Source: Elusimicrobiota bacterium | Lineage (GTDB): Bacteria; Elusimicrobiota; Elusimicrobia; UBA1565; UBA9628 | NCBI GenBank assembly: GCA_023249645.1 | Contig: JAHFCF010000007.1 | Span: 1 to 64,000, forward strand | DNA: 64,000 nucleotides | Reading direction: 5' to 3' | Shown: piece after piece, positions 28,219 to 38,078 of the stretch | Layout: the number at the start of each line of letters is the position of its first letter | Numbering within the stretch: the first letter of the stretch is position 1 | Notes under the pieces: model-generated | What the model was told of the DNA's origin: nothing | What the model saw: the letters and a program-made list of their open reading frames with translations, nothing else | The model's database searches: none | Made by a program: the position numbers and the translations under genes

Positions 28219-28697
28219 AGATCGGCGTGCTCACGGTCAGCGATTCCTGCGCCGCCGGCACCCGGGAGGATTTGGGAGGCCCAGCCATCAAGGCTTGGGC
28301 CCTGCGTCAAAACTGGCGCGTGGCGCATCAGAAGGTGGTGCCCGACTCTCCGCGCGCCGTCAGCCGCGTTCTGCGCGCTTGGAGCGCGGCGGGGGCTGAT
28401 GTGATACTGACGACCGGTGGGACCGGCCTGGGACCGCGGGATAATACCCCTGAGGCGACCGCGGCCGTTTTGGATAAGGAGGCTCCGGGCATTGCCGAGG
28501 CCTTGCGCCGCGAGGGCTGCCGACACACTCCCATGGCCGCCCTGTCCCGGGCTGTTTGTGGTTTGCGCAGGCGCACCTTGATCATCAATCTTCCCGGCAG
28601 TCCGCGCAGCCTCGTTGAATCCTTCCCGTTGCTCGAGGTTCTCATCCCCCATGCCTTGGCGATGATGGCTGGCCAGGGGCATGAGAAACATCGATGA
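28215..28697 (+). CDS. mogA: MogA/MoaB-type molybdopterin adenylyltransferase
   Basis: 160 residues, a single MoCF-binding domain. LTVSDSCAAGTREDLGG and TTGGTGLGPRDNTPEAT form the molybdopterin site, and INLPGSPRS closes it. It adenylates molybdopterin before metal insertion by MoeA, which is encoded next with a 4-nt overlap. MogA and MoaB share this fold; the exact name is by context. Confidence 0.92.
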   Translation: MKIGVLTVSDSCAAGTREDLGGPAIKAWALRQNWRVAHQKVVPDSPRAVSRVLRAWSAAGADVILTTGGTGLGPRDNTPEATAAVLDKEAPGIAEALRREGCRHTPMAALSRAVCGLRRRTLIINLPGSPRSLVESFPLLEVLIPHALAMMAGQGHEKHR

Positions 28698-29908
28698 TCT
28701 CCCTGGAGGCGGCGCTTGGGATCATCCGCTCGTCCGTGCCGCTTCTGGGTGTTGAAAAAGTCCCGCTCGCCAAGGCCGCGGGCCGGGTCTTGGTCCAGGA
28801 CCTTCGCGCGCGCACGCAGAGCCCCCTGTTCGATCACTCCAGCATGGACGGCTATGCCGTGTGCTCCCGGGACACGGCGCGCTCGAGCATCCGGCACCCG
28901 GCGCGCCTGGAGCTCGTCGGCCGCATCGAGGCCGGGGACGCGGGCAAGCTCCGGTTGGAGCGCGGCGAGGCCATCCGTATTTTGACCGGCGCCCCCTTGC
29001 CTCGAGGGGCTGACGCCGTGGTGATGCAGGAACTCGTGGATGCGCGAGACAAGGAGATCTGGCTGTCAGCCCCGGTCGCTGCGCGGCAGAATGTGCGTTT
29101 TGCCGGGGCGGATGTCCGCGCGGGTTCGGCGCTCCTGGAGAAGGGGCGGTCCCTTTCAGGAAGAGAGATCGCTCTTTTGGCCAGCCAGGGCTATTCACGC
29201 ATTCCCGTGGTCCGGCAGGTGCGGGCGTCGGTTGTCGTGACCGGCAGCGAGATCAAGGGGCCCCAGGCAGCGCTGAGAGCCGGCCAGATCCGCAATGCCA
29301 ATGGTCCAGGTCTGGCCGCAGCCCTTGGCCGTGCCGGCGCGTTGGTTCGCGATTTCGGGATCGTGCCGGATCAGCCCGCGGCCATGCGCCGGGTCCTGCG
29401 CCGGGCTCTTGCCGGCGCCGACCTGCTCTTGGTCAGCGGCGGGGTCTCCGTGGGGGACAAGGACCTCACGCGAGCGATCTTGGAAGACCTGGGCTTTCGG
29501 ACCCGCTTTTGGAAGGTGGCTGTCAGGCCGGGCAAGCCGCTGCTCTTCGGGATGAAAGGCAGGACGGCCGTGTTCGGTCTGCCCGGCAATCCGGTCTCCG
29601 CCTGGGTCTGCTGCGAGGAATTCGTGCGCCCGGCCATGGACCGGATGCTTGGGCGCATTCCCTCTCCGGCTGGACGCTGGCCTTTGAAGGGCTGCGCGGA
29701 AAATGATTTTCATGTCGACTCAGGTCGCCGGCAATTCGCTTTTTGCCGGATCCTCCCGGGCTCCGGCGAGATCCGGCTGCGCCTCATCGGCCCTCACGAT
29801 TCCGGAAGGCTCGCCGAGGCCTGCCGAGCCGACGCCCTGGCGCTGATCCCTGCAGGCGCGCGGCAGGTCCGCGCGGGAGCGATCCTACCGTTCCGGCTGA
29901 TCGAGTGA
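28694..29908 (+). CDS. moeA: MoeA, molybdopterin molybdenumtransferase
   Basis: 404 residues. SMDGYAV near 53 and the linker domain are followed by a MogA-like domain with VTGSEI, NANGPGL, VSGGVSVGDKD and GLPGNPVSAWV, then the C-terminal beta-barrel. It inserts molybdate into adenylated molybdopterin. Overlaps join it to mogA (ATGA) and moaA (GTGA). Confidence 0.96.
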   Translation: MISLEAALGIIRSSVPLLGVEKVPLAKAAGRVLVQDLRARTQSPLFDHSSMDGYAVCSRDTARSSIRHPARLELVGRIEAGDAGKLRLERGEAIRILTGAPLPRGADAVVMQELVDARDKEIWLSAPVAARQNVRFAGADVRAGSALLEKGRSLSGREIALLASQGYSRIPVVRQVRASVVVTGSEIKGPQAALRAGQIRNANGPGLAAALGRAGALVRDFGIVPDQPAAMRRVLRRALAGADLLLVSGGVSVGDKDLTRAILEDLGFRTRFWKVAVRPGKPLLFGMKGRTAVFGLPGNPVSAWVCCEEFVRPAMDRMLGRIPSPAGRWPLKGCAENDFHVDSGRRQFAFCRILPGSGEIRLRLIGPHDSGRLAEACRADALALIPAGARQVRAGAILPFRLIE

Positions 29909-30903
29909 ACATGCCACCATCTTCCGAGCGCCTCTGTGATCGCTTCGGACGCGTGATCGACTACCTCCGGCTTTCCGTGACCGACCAGTGCAACCTGTGC
30001 TGCCCTTATTGCCGGCCCGCGGGGGGGCATCCGTCGAGGGCGGAAGGTCCTCTTTTGACGGACGATGAGATAGTGGGGCTTCTCCAGGAACTGGTCGCTC
30101 TGGGGATCGGTAGGGTGCGCATCACGGGCGGCGAACCGCTGCTGCGGCCCCGTCTGCCTGATCTGGTTGCTCGCATCGCCGCGATGGATGGCGTCAGAGA
30201 CCTTTCTCTGACCACGAATGGGATTCTTCTTCCCGGACGCGCGGCAGAGCTGCGGCGCGCCGGCCTTCAGCGCATCAACATCAGTCTCGACACTTTGCAA
30301 CGGGAGAGATTCCGGAAGATCTCGGGTCAAGATGCCCTGACGCGCGTTTTGGCCGGTGTCCAAGAAGCGCTGACAGTGGGCCTCTCGCCAGTTAAGCTCA
30401 ATGTGGTAGTCATGCGCGGCCTCAACGATGATGAATTGCCCCATTTTGCGCGCCTGACGCAGGGCAGCCCCATCCATGTCCGATTCATCGAACTCATGCC
30501 CATCGGAGAGGCGCGGTCTTTCAGCGGCGAGCGCCATGTCTCCATTGCTGAGATGAAGCGCCGCATCGGGTCCCTGGAAAAGGTTTCTGATGCCGATCGG
30601 CCGACGGGCTGGGGCCCGGCCGTCTATTTCCGCAAGCCAGGGGCCTTGGGCACGCTGGGGTTCATTGGAGCCATGACGGACCGCTTTTGTCACAGCTGCA
30701 ATCGGCTGCGTCTCACCTCTGGCGGCACCCTGCTCTCCTGCCTGGCCCAAAGCGGCCAGGGCATGGATCTGCGTCCGCTCCTTGGGCATCGCCGCAGTCT
30801 GCGGGCTGCGGTGAGACAGGTGGTTCTGACTAAGGGTGAGGGACATCGGATGCATCAACCTTCGGGCGAGCTTCAGCGCCGGATGTGCTCGGTGGGGGGA
30901 TGA
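29905..30903 (+). CDS. moaA: MoaA, GTP 3',8-cyclase
   Basis: 332 residues. Radical SAM cluster C29-x3-C33-x2-C36; ITGGEPLLRP follows. The second C-terminal cluster is CHSC-x13-C, and the chain ends in the double glycine that MoaA needs. It starts the molybdenum-cofactor pathway by rearranging GTP. GTG 29905 overlaps the moeA stop; ATG 29911 is an equally possible start two codons later. Confidence 0.96.
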   Translation: MNMPPSSERLCDRFGRVIDYLRLSVTDQCNLCCPYCRPAGGHPSRAEGPLLTDDEIVGLLQELVALGIGRVRITGGEPLLRPRLPDLVARIAAMDGVRDLSLTTNGILLPGRAAELRRAGLQRINISLDTLQRERFRKISGQDALTRVLAGVQEALTVGLSPVKLNVVVMRGLNDDELPHFARLTQGSPIHVRFIELMPIGEARSFSGERHVSIAEMKRRIGSLEKVSDADRPTGWGPAVYFRKPGALGTLGFIGAMTDRFCHSCNRLRLTSGGTLLSCLAQSGQGMDLRPLLGHRRSLRAAVRQVVLTKGEGHRMHQPSGELQRRMCSVGG

Positions 30904-31340
30904 TGGCGGGACAGGTGTTCGCGGTCTGCGTGGGGACGCGCAAGGGGATCGCCAAGACGCCTCAGCCGCGGGTCCGTCTCATCGCGGGCCTGGGCCTGGA
31001 GGGAGATGCGCACTCCGGGCCTGGTCTGAGGCAGGTCAGCCTTCTGGCTCAGGAAAGCGCCGACAAGATCCGCGCTCGAGGCTTGGCCGTGGCCCCTGGT
31101 GATTTCGCGGAGAACATCGCCACTTTGGGAATCGATCTTCCCTCTTTATCAGTCGCGACGCGCCTGAAGATCGGCCTGGACGCTGTTGTGGAGATTACCC
31201 AGCTAGGCAAGCAGTGCCATGACCGTTGTGCGATCTACCAGAAGACCGGAGATTGCGTCATGCCCCGGGAGGGCATCTTCGCGCGTGTATTGTGCGGCGG
31301 CTCCGTCCGTCCTGGGGATAGGATTGAAACCCTGGCATAG
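30900..31340 (+). CDS. MOSC-domain protein
   Basis: 146 residues, a MOSC domain only. GLGLEGDAHSG and RQVSLLAQES are at the front, GDFAENIATLGIDL is in the middle, and the conserved cysteine lies in KTGDCVMPREG. MOSC domains bind or deliver the cofactor through a cysteine; small stand-alone ones in moa operons are thought to act in cofactor handling. Starts by ATGA overlap with moaA. Confidence 0.9.
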   Translation: MMAGQVFAVCVGTRKGIAKTPQPRVRLIAGLGLEGDAHSGPGLRQVSLLAQESADKIRARGLAVAPGDFAENIATLGIDLPSLSVATRLKIGLDAVVEITQLGKQCHDRCAIYQKTGDCVMPREGIFARVLCGGSVRPGDRIETLA

Positions 31341-32328
31341 GCCTCTTGCCCGATTCGGGGACATCCCAGGAGCCTTCGGAGATTTGGGGACGCTGGTGCC
31401 CCTCTTCCTCGGGCTCGTTTCTTTGAACGGCCTGCCCGCGGCGCGTTCCTTGATCCTGATCGGCCTCACCTTCCTGGCTGCCGCTTATTTTTTCCGCCTT
31501 CCCATGCCGGTCCAGCCGCTCAAGGCCATGTCCGCCATCGCCATCCTCAAAGGCTTCGATATGTTCTGCATCCGCTCTGCCGCGATCTGGATGGGGGTCA
31601 TCGTTCTGGGGTTGGCTTGGACCGGTGCTCTGGAGAGGATCTCCCGCTGGTTTTCCAAGCCGATCATCAAGGGCATCCAGCTGGGCGTGGGGCTGCTTCT
31701 GATCAAAGCCGGTTTTTCTCTTCTCTTTTCCGGGGCAACGCAGGCCGCGCGCCTGGCCGTTATGGCGCGGCCGCACATCCTCGCTGAGCAATGGGCCGTG
31801 CTGTGGTTTTTGGTCCTGCCGCAGCTCCCCTTGACCTTGGGCAACTCCATCTTCGCCACGCAGGATGCCGCGCAGGATTATTTCGGCCCCAACCGAGCGA
31901 CCGCCAAAAGATTGGCGGCTTCCATCGGGGTCGCCAATCTTGCGGCCGGACTCTGGGGAGGCATGCCTGTCTGCCACGGTTCGGGCGGCTTGACGGCCCA
32001 TTATCGCTGCGGAGCTCGCAGCGCCTGGTCCACGGCCCTGACCGGGGCGTTGTGTCTGACGCTCGGGCTTTTGTGCGGCGACCACGCGACAGCGGTCTTG
32101 CGCGCCATCCCTTCAGGGGTGTTGGCCCTGCTGCTTTTTTACGTGGGGCTTTGCCACGCCTGGCTTGTGCGAGGACTGGCTGACTGGCAGGGCAGGACCG
32201 TGGCAGCGGCCGTCGGCTTTTTGAGTTTGTGGACAGGGAGCCTGGCCCTCGCCATGGTCTGCGGTCTGCTCCTGGAGGCGACTCTGGCGGCCAGACTCAG
32301 TCAAAAATCAAGACCTGACCCCATTTAA
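31324..32328 (+). CDS. MOT1-type molybdate/sulfate transporter
   Basis: About 334 residues with some ten membrane helices. The two family motifs are present: GDIPGAFGDLGTLVPLFLGL near the N-terminus and GGMPVCHGSGGLTAHYRCGAR near 215. MOT1 proteins take up molybdate with high affinity, which fits the position at the end of a cofactor operon. The TTG start at 31324 lies in the end of the MOSC gene; the MOT1 motif begins only 10 residues later, so the start cannot be much further downstream. The last codons (QKSRPDPI, stop) come from half of a family A repeat. Confidence 0.85.
   Translation: MKPWHRPLARFGDIPGAFGDLGTLVPLFLGLVSLNGLPAARSLILIGLTFLAAAYFFRLPMPVQPLKAMSAIAILKGFDMFCIRSAAIWMGVIVLGLAWTGALERISRWFSKPIIKGIQLGVGLLLIKAGFSLLFSGATQAARLAVMARPHILAEQWAVLWFLVLPQLPLTLGNSIFATQDAAQDYFGPNRATAKRLAASIGVANLAAGLWGGMPVCHGSGGLTAHYRCGARSAWSTALTGALCLTLGLLCGDHATAVLRAIPSGVLALLLFYVGLCHAWLVRGLADWQGRTVAAAVGFLSLWTGSLALAMVCGLLLEATLAARLSQKSRPDPI
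32294..32323. repeat. Half copy of the family A palindromic element (copy 3)
   Basis: 30 nt matching the right half of copies 1 and 2 (GACTCAGTCAAAA followed by the full TCAAGACCTGACCCCA arm). The left arm is missing. It sits in the last codons of the transporter gene and ends 8 nt before the helicase promoter. Confidence 0.75.
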
Positions 32329-32330
32329 GG

Positions 32331-32336
32331 TAAAAT
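32331..32336 (+). promoter_or_regulatory. -10 box of the helicase gene, leaderless type
   Basis: TAAAAT ending 7 nt before GTG 32344. The sequence where a -35 box would lie belongs to the half repeat. Confidence 0.4.
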
Positions 32337-32343
32337 AGTCTCA

Positions 32344-34515
<2,172 letters not shown>

Positions 34516-34516
34516 G

Positions 34517-34786
34517 ATGCCTGAGGAAGTCCGCCGCATCGCCCAGCTCGCGCGTCTGAGGCTCTCCGACGAGGAGGCGGCGCTTTATCAGGGCCAGTTT
34601 TCCCGCATCCTAGATCTTTTTTCCCAGATCTCAAAGCTGCAAGCCCCGGCCTTGGACGGTCATGGCCAGATTCCTTCGATCCTGAGAGAAGATGAGGTCC
34701 TGCCCTTCTCCAACCCCGAAGCCTTGGTCGGTCTGGCCCCTGAAAGAGAGGGAGGCTATTACAAGGTCAAGAAGGTGATGGAGTGA
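34517..34786 (+). CDS. gatC: GatC, amidotransferase subunit C
   Basis: 89 residues. VRRIAQLARLRLSDEEAALY and the C-terminal LREDEV region are family marks. It clamps GatA to GatB in the enzyme that converts Glu-tRNA(Gln) to Gln-tRNA(Gln) (and often Asp-tRNA(Asn) to Asn-tRNA). It starts 1 nt after the helicase stop and overlaps gatA by 4 nt. Confidence 0.93.
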   Translation: MPEEVRRIAQLARLRLSDEEAALYQGQFSRILDLFSQISKLQAPALDGHGQIPSILREDEVLPFSNPEALVGLAPEREGGYYKVKKVME

Positions 34787-36231
34787 ATGCCTCGTCCATC
34801 GCCCGGGATGTGGCCAGCGGCAAGGTTTCCGCTCAAGAGGTTTTAAGTCGGCATCTCGGCAGCATCCGGGTCAGCGAGCCCCAAGTGGGCGCCTTCATCC
34901 GCGTCATGGAAACAGAGGCGATGGCCATGGCCAAGGCCGTGGATGAGAAGCGGCGCCAAGGCGCGCGCCTGGGCCGTTTGGCCGGCGTGCCCGTGGCGTT
35001 GAAGGATAACCTGCAGGTCAGCGGCGTGGAGACGACTTGCGGCTCGCGCATCCTCCAGGGTCATGTGGCGGCCTATGACGCGGCCGTGGTCAAGCGCCTT
35101 AAGTCCGAAGATGCTGTCCTGCTCGGCAAAACGAACATGGATGAGTTCGCCATGGGATCCTCTACGGAGAATTCCAGCTTTCATCCGACGAAGAATCCGT
35201 GGAACCTCGGTTGCGTTCCCGGAGGCTCCTCGGGAGGATCCGCCGCGGCGGTCACCTGCGGCATGGCTTCGCTGGCCCTGGGCTCTGACACGGGAGGTTC
35301 GATCCGCCAGCCTGCGGCCTTCTGCGGCTTGGTGGGTTTGAAGCCCAGTTATGGGCGGGTCTCCAGGTATGGACTGGTTGCCTTCGCCTCCTCGCTGGAC
35401 CAGATCGGTCCTTTGAGCCGCACCACGGAGGACGCGGCCCTGGCCCTTTCCATCCTGGCCGGTCCTGATGCGCAGGACTCGACCTGCTCGAAAAAATCCG
35501 TTCCGGATTATTCAGCGGTTCTGGGCCAAGGAGTCAAAGGCCTCAGGGTGGGCCTGCCGAAGGAATATTTCCTGCCTGGCTTGGACGCCGAGGTCGAAGG
35601 ATCCGTGCGCGGCGCTGTGGAGGTTCTGCGTCAGCTCGGCGCCGAGATCTGCGAGGTCTCCTTGCCGCACACGCGCTATGCCGTGGCCGCCTACTACATC
35701 CTCGCTCCGGCCGAGGCCAGTTCGAACCTGGCCCGCTATGACGGTGTGCGCTACGGCCGCCGCAGTCCATCGGCACGCAATCTCGAGGAGCTTTATGAGT
35801 TGTCCCGCGGCGAGGGCTTCGGTCCGGAGGTCAAGCGCCGCATCCTCCTGGGCACCTATGTCTTGAGCGCCGGCTACTGCGACGCCTATTATAACCGGGC
35901 GTCCAGGGTCCGCGGTTTGATTCGGCAGGATTTTAAAGAGGTTTTCAAAAAGGTGGATCTTCTGGCGACGCCGACGGCGCCGACGGCCGCCTTTCGTCTG
36001 GGCGAAAAATCCTCGGACCCTGTCTCCATGTATCTCTCGGATGTCTTCACAATCCCTTCCAGCATGGCGGGCAATGCGAGCCTGTCGATCCCCTGCGGAG
36101 TGAACCGCGCGGGGCTTCCCATCGGGCTGCAATTGATCGCCGATGATTTCCAGGAGCAGACCCTGCTGCGGGCGGCATCTGCGTTTGAAAAAGCCAAACC
36201 TTTTCCCCGGCCGGAGAAGTTCAGCTCATGA
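34783..36231 (+). CDS. gatA: GatA, glutamyl-tRNA amidotransferase subunit A
   Basis: 482 residues of the amidase-signature family. The Ser-cisSer-Lys triad is K74, S149 and S173, with the same spacings as characterised GatA proteins; the GGSSGGSAAAV loop is intact. It releases ammonia from glutamine and channels it to GatB. GTG start overlapping gatC. gatB is 1.8 kb downstream. Confidence 0.97.
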   Translation: MNASSIARDVASGKVSAQEVLSRHLGSIRVSEPQVGAFIRVMETEAMAMAKAVDEKRRQGARLGRLAGVPVALKDNLQVSGVETTCGSRILQGHVAAYDAAVVKRLKSEDAVLLGKTNMDEFAMGSSTENSSFHPTKNPWNLGCVPGGSSGGSAAAVTCGMASLALGSDTGGSIRQPAAFCGLVGLKPSYGRVSRYGLVAFASSLDQIGPLSRTTEDAALALSILAGPDAQDSTCSKKSVPDYSAVLGQGVKGLRVGLPKEYFLPGLDAEVEGSVRGAVEVLRQLGAEICEVSLPHTRYAVAAYYILAPAEASSNLARYDGVRYGRRSPSARNLEELYELSRGEGFGPEVKRRILLGTYVLSAGYCDAYYNRASRVRGLIRQDFKEVFKKVDLLATPTAPTAAFRLGEKSSDPVSMYLSDVFTIPSSMAGNASLSIPCGVNRAGLPIGLQLIADDFQEQTLLRAASAFEKAKPFPRPEKFSS

Positions 36232-36247
36232 AAAAAAATTCTGCGGG

Positions 36248-36267
36248 AACTGTGTCCGGACACAGTT
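36248..36267. repeat. Perfect palindrome, family B, copy 2
   Basis: A 20-bp perfect palindrome centred on TGTGTCCGGACACA, in the short gap between gatA and the Nudix gene. As RNA it would form a strong hairpin upstream of the Nudix start. Confidence 0.8.
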
Positions 36268-36290
36268 GCTGTAAGATCCGCCCCCCATCC

Positions 36291-36725
36291 ATGCTCGAGG
36301 AAATTTCTTCTGGAGGTTTTGTGGTGCGTGACGGCCAGGTCCTTATGATTGAGGTGGAGAACCTCCTGGGCGAGATCGTGTGGACCTTCCCCAAGGGGCA
36401 TCTTGAGAAGGGCGAGGGTCCCCGCCAAGCGGCCCTGCGCGAGGTGGAGGAGGAGACGGGCTGGGCTTGCCGCATCCAAAGCCTCCTGATGACGGCTCGC
36501 TATCATTTCCTTCGCAACGGGCAAGAAGTTTCCAAGCAGGTGAAGTGGTATGGCATGGAGCCGGTGAAGAAAACCGGCAGTCGCGACTCGGATGAGGTCA
36601 TGGCCGTGAAGTGGGTCAAGCTTGAGCAAGTGCTTGCGATGCTTACTTATCCTAGTGACTTCCGGCTTTTAGACGTTTTTAAAAAATCATTCAGGGACAG
36701 ACAGGCTCCACCACCAAAGCCTTAG
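36291..36725 (+). CDS. Nudix hydrolase
   Basis: 144 residues. A complete Nudix box runs from G36 to W58 (G-x5-E-x7-REVEEETGW). It cleaves a nucleoside diphosphate linked to another group; similarity to Ap4A or RNA 5'-end enzymes is possible but unproven. An in-frame ATG at 36228 would run the family B palindrome through the coding sequence and add an odd Cys-rich leader, so ATG 36291 is preferred. The 3' end overlaps the convergent gene by 39 nt. Confidence 0.88.
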   Translation: MLEEISSGGFVVRDGQVLMIEVENLLGEIVWTFPKGHLEKGEGPRQAALREVEEETGWACRIQSLLMTARYHFLRNGQEVSKQVKWYGMEPVKKTGSRDSDEVMAVKWVKLEQVLAMLTYPSDFRLLDVFKKSFRDRQAPPPKP

Positions 36726-37961
36726 CTTGGAATCTGTGGCAGGAGCGCCGTGTTTGGCCAGGGCGATCCTCGCATTCTTGACGTTGGCCATCTCGGAATC
36801 GGCATGCTCGGTCATGGCCGCGATAAGAGCCCTGATGGCGTAACGAGGCAGGGCGGGGCGCTCGCCCAAGTATCTGGCCGCTTCTGCTGCCACATCAGAG
36901 TCCTTGTCTAAATCTTCGACCAGCTCGCGGATACTCGGGTCAGGGATTTTTTTGGAAAGGAAAATCTGGCTCAGCGGACGCCCCGCGAGTCTTCTGATTT
37001 TCGGATCTGAAATTGAGTAGTCCCAGAAGATGGCTTCTGCCAAGAGAGTCCGGTAGTCTGGTCCGATCCTTCCCCACCCGTATCGATTTTGCAAGGGAAA
37101 ATAGCGCCCGGCGGTTGCGCGCAGTCCCGCGACCGGATATTCATGGGCGAATCTTTCCGTGAGATAATCAAAAAATTGATCCCGGATCTCGAAGATTCCG
37201 TGTGTTCCTTTTCTGATCAAGTCCGGGGAGAAGCGCTTGGCCAGCCTGCGGATGTTGCGTTCTAGAAAAACGTCGAACTTCACGTGGGCCAGCTCGTGAA
37301 CGAGGGCAAATGTGTCGTTATGAACACCGCCAGCATCGATCGGCCTGTCCTGGATAAAAACCGTATACGGGCTCTTTAGTTTGTGGGCAGAGATGATCGT
37401 TGCGGGGGCTGGGGTCGGTTCGGCATAGACGTTCGTCTTGTTCGGTGAAGGCGAGGATTCGGTGGCTGGAAACCGTCCGAAAGACTGGTTCTTATGGAAT
37501 GTTACTGCTTCCATCAGACCGACCGAAGAAAATTCGTTCATGACGGCGTTCGTCAAGCGGGAGATGGCCACTTGATGCTTTTCTATCGAATCCCGGAGCA
37601 GCCTCTTCGTCGCTCTCGGGACCAGTGGATCCTGCATCATCCTTAGAATTTGCATTCGGATGCCCGGAACCTCAGCCAGCGCGGTTGAAATCTTCTCGGG
37701 GGAATAGCGAAAGGGGGACGCTGCTGGGGCTGCCGCTGGCGTTAGTGGGGGCGTCGCAGGCATCTGAGCGTTGCCAGGCAAGACCCCCGGCCTTGATTCG
37801 GGAGCAGAGGCGGAGCCGACGACAGAGAGCATAGCGCCGGGAGAGCTTCCTACCGGGACGTTGACTTGGTTCTGGGCAATCCGCGGGACAGAGGTAACGG
37901 CCTCCAGGCCGGGGCCCCATAACAGCAAGGCCCCGCAAAGAAAAAATGCTGCTTTGCGCAT
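36687..37961 (-). CDS. Exported HExxH putative zinc metalloprotease
   Basis: 424 residues: signal peptide (AAFFLCGALLLWGPGLEA), then a Pro/Ala-rich stretch (about 50-85), then a helical region. H222-E-L-A-H226 lies in a helix (FALVHELAHVKFD), the zinc-metalloprotease motif; a third ligand was not identified with certainty. The C-terminal part contains repeat-like helices (DPSIRELVEDLDKDSDVAAEAARYLGE) resembling HEAT repeats. No named family recognised. Codon use is less GC-rich than in neighbours. It interrupts gatCA and gatB on the opposite strand. Confidence 0.75.
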   Translation of the reverse strand: MRKAAFFLCGALLLWGPGLEAVTSVPRIAQNQVNVPVGSSPGAMLSVVGSASAPESRPGVLPGNAQMPATPPLTPAAAPAASPFRYSPEKISTALAEVPGIRMQILRMMQDPLVPRATKRLLRDSIEKHQVAISRLTNAVMNEFSSVGLMEAVTFHKNQSFGRFPATESSPSPNKTNVYAEPTPAPATIISAHKLKSPYTVFIQDRPIDAGGVHNDTFALVHELAHVKFDVFLERNIRRLAKRFSPDLIRKGTHGIFEIRDQFFDYLTERFAHEYPVAGLRATAGRYFPLQNRYGWGRIGPDYRTLLAEAIFWDYSISDPKIRRLAGRPLSQIFLSKKIPDPSIRELVEDLDKDSDVAAEAARYLGERPALPRYAIRALIAAMTEHADSEMANVKNARIALAKHGAPATDSKLRLWWWSLSVPE

Positions 37962-37967
37962 ATCTGC

Positions 37968-37973
37968 AGTATA
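37968..37973 (-). promoter_or_regulatory. -10 box of the HExxH protein gene, leaderless type
   Basis: TATACT on the minus strand, ending 6 nt before ATG 37961. The spacer GCAGAT resembles that of the gene at 44498. Confidence 0.45.
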
Positions 37974-38017
37974 GAGGGAATGTCGATTCCGCGCAGGGGT
38001 CTTTTGGCCCTGCTATC

Positions 38018-38037
38018 CATAGGTCTATGGACCTATG
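38018..38037. repeat. GGTC-N4-GACC inverted repeat
   Basis: CATAGGTC-TATG-GACCTATG, 8-bp perfect arms around a 4-nt centre, between the divergent HExxH gene and gatB. A GGTCTTTTGGCC stretch lies just upstream at 37998-38009; a similar stretch lies at 44585-44598. Confidence 0.7.
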
Positions 38038-38047
38038 CCTGAAATGA

Positions 38048-38053
38048 TAAAAT
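38048..38053 (+). promoter_or_regulatory. Extended -10 box of gatB
   Basis: TG-A-TAAAAT, 25 nt before ATG 38079. The short leader shows no Shine-Dalgarno. Confidence 0.4.
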
Positions 38054-38078
38054 GAATCTATTCGTTAACGATTAAAAT

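Noticed and set aside
16821-32323. CRISPR repeats
   Set aside because: The family A copies are 5-10 kb apart, palindromic over their whole length and without spacers; they are dispersed elements.
36228-36290. An N-terminal extension of the Nudix protein
   Set aside because: It would be encoded by the family B palindrome and gives a leader unlike Nudix proteins; ATG 36291 starts directly at the domain.
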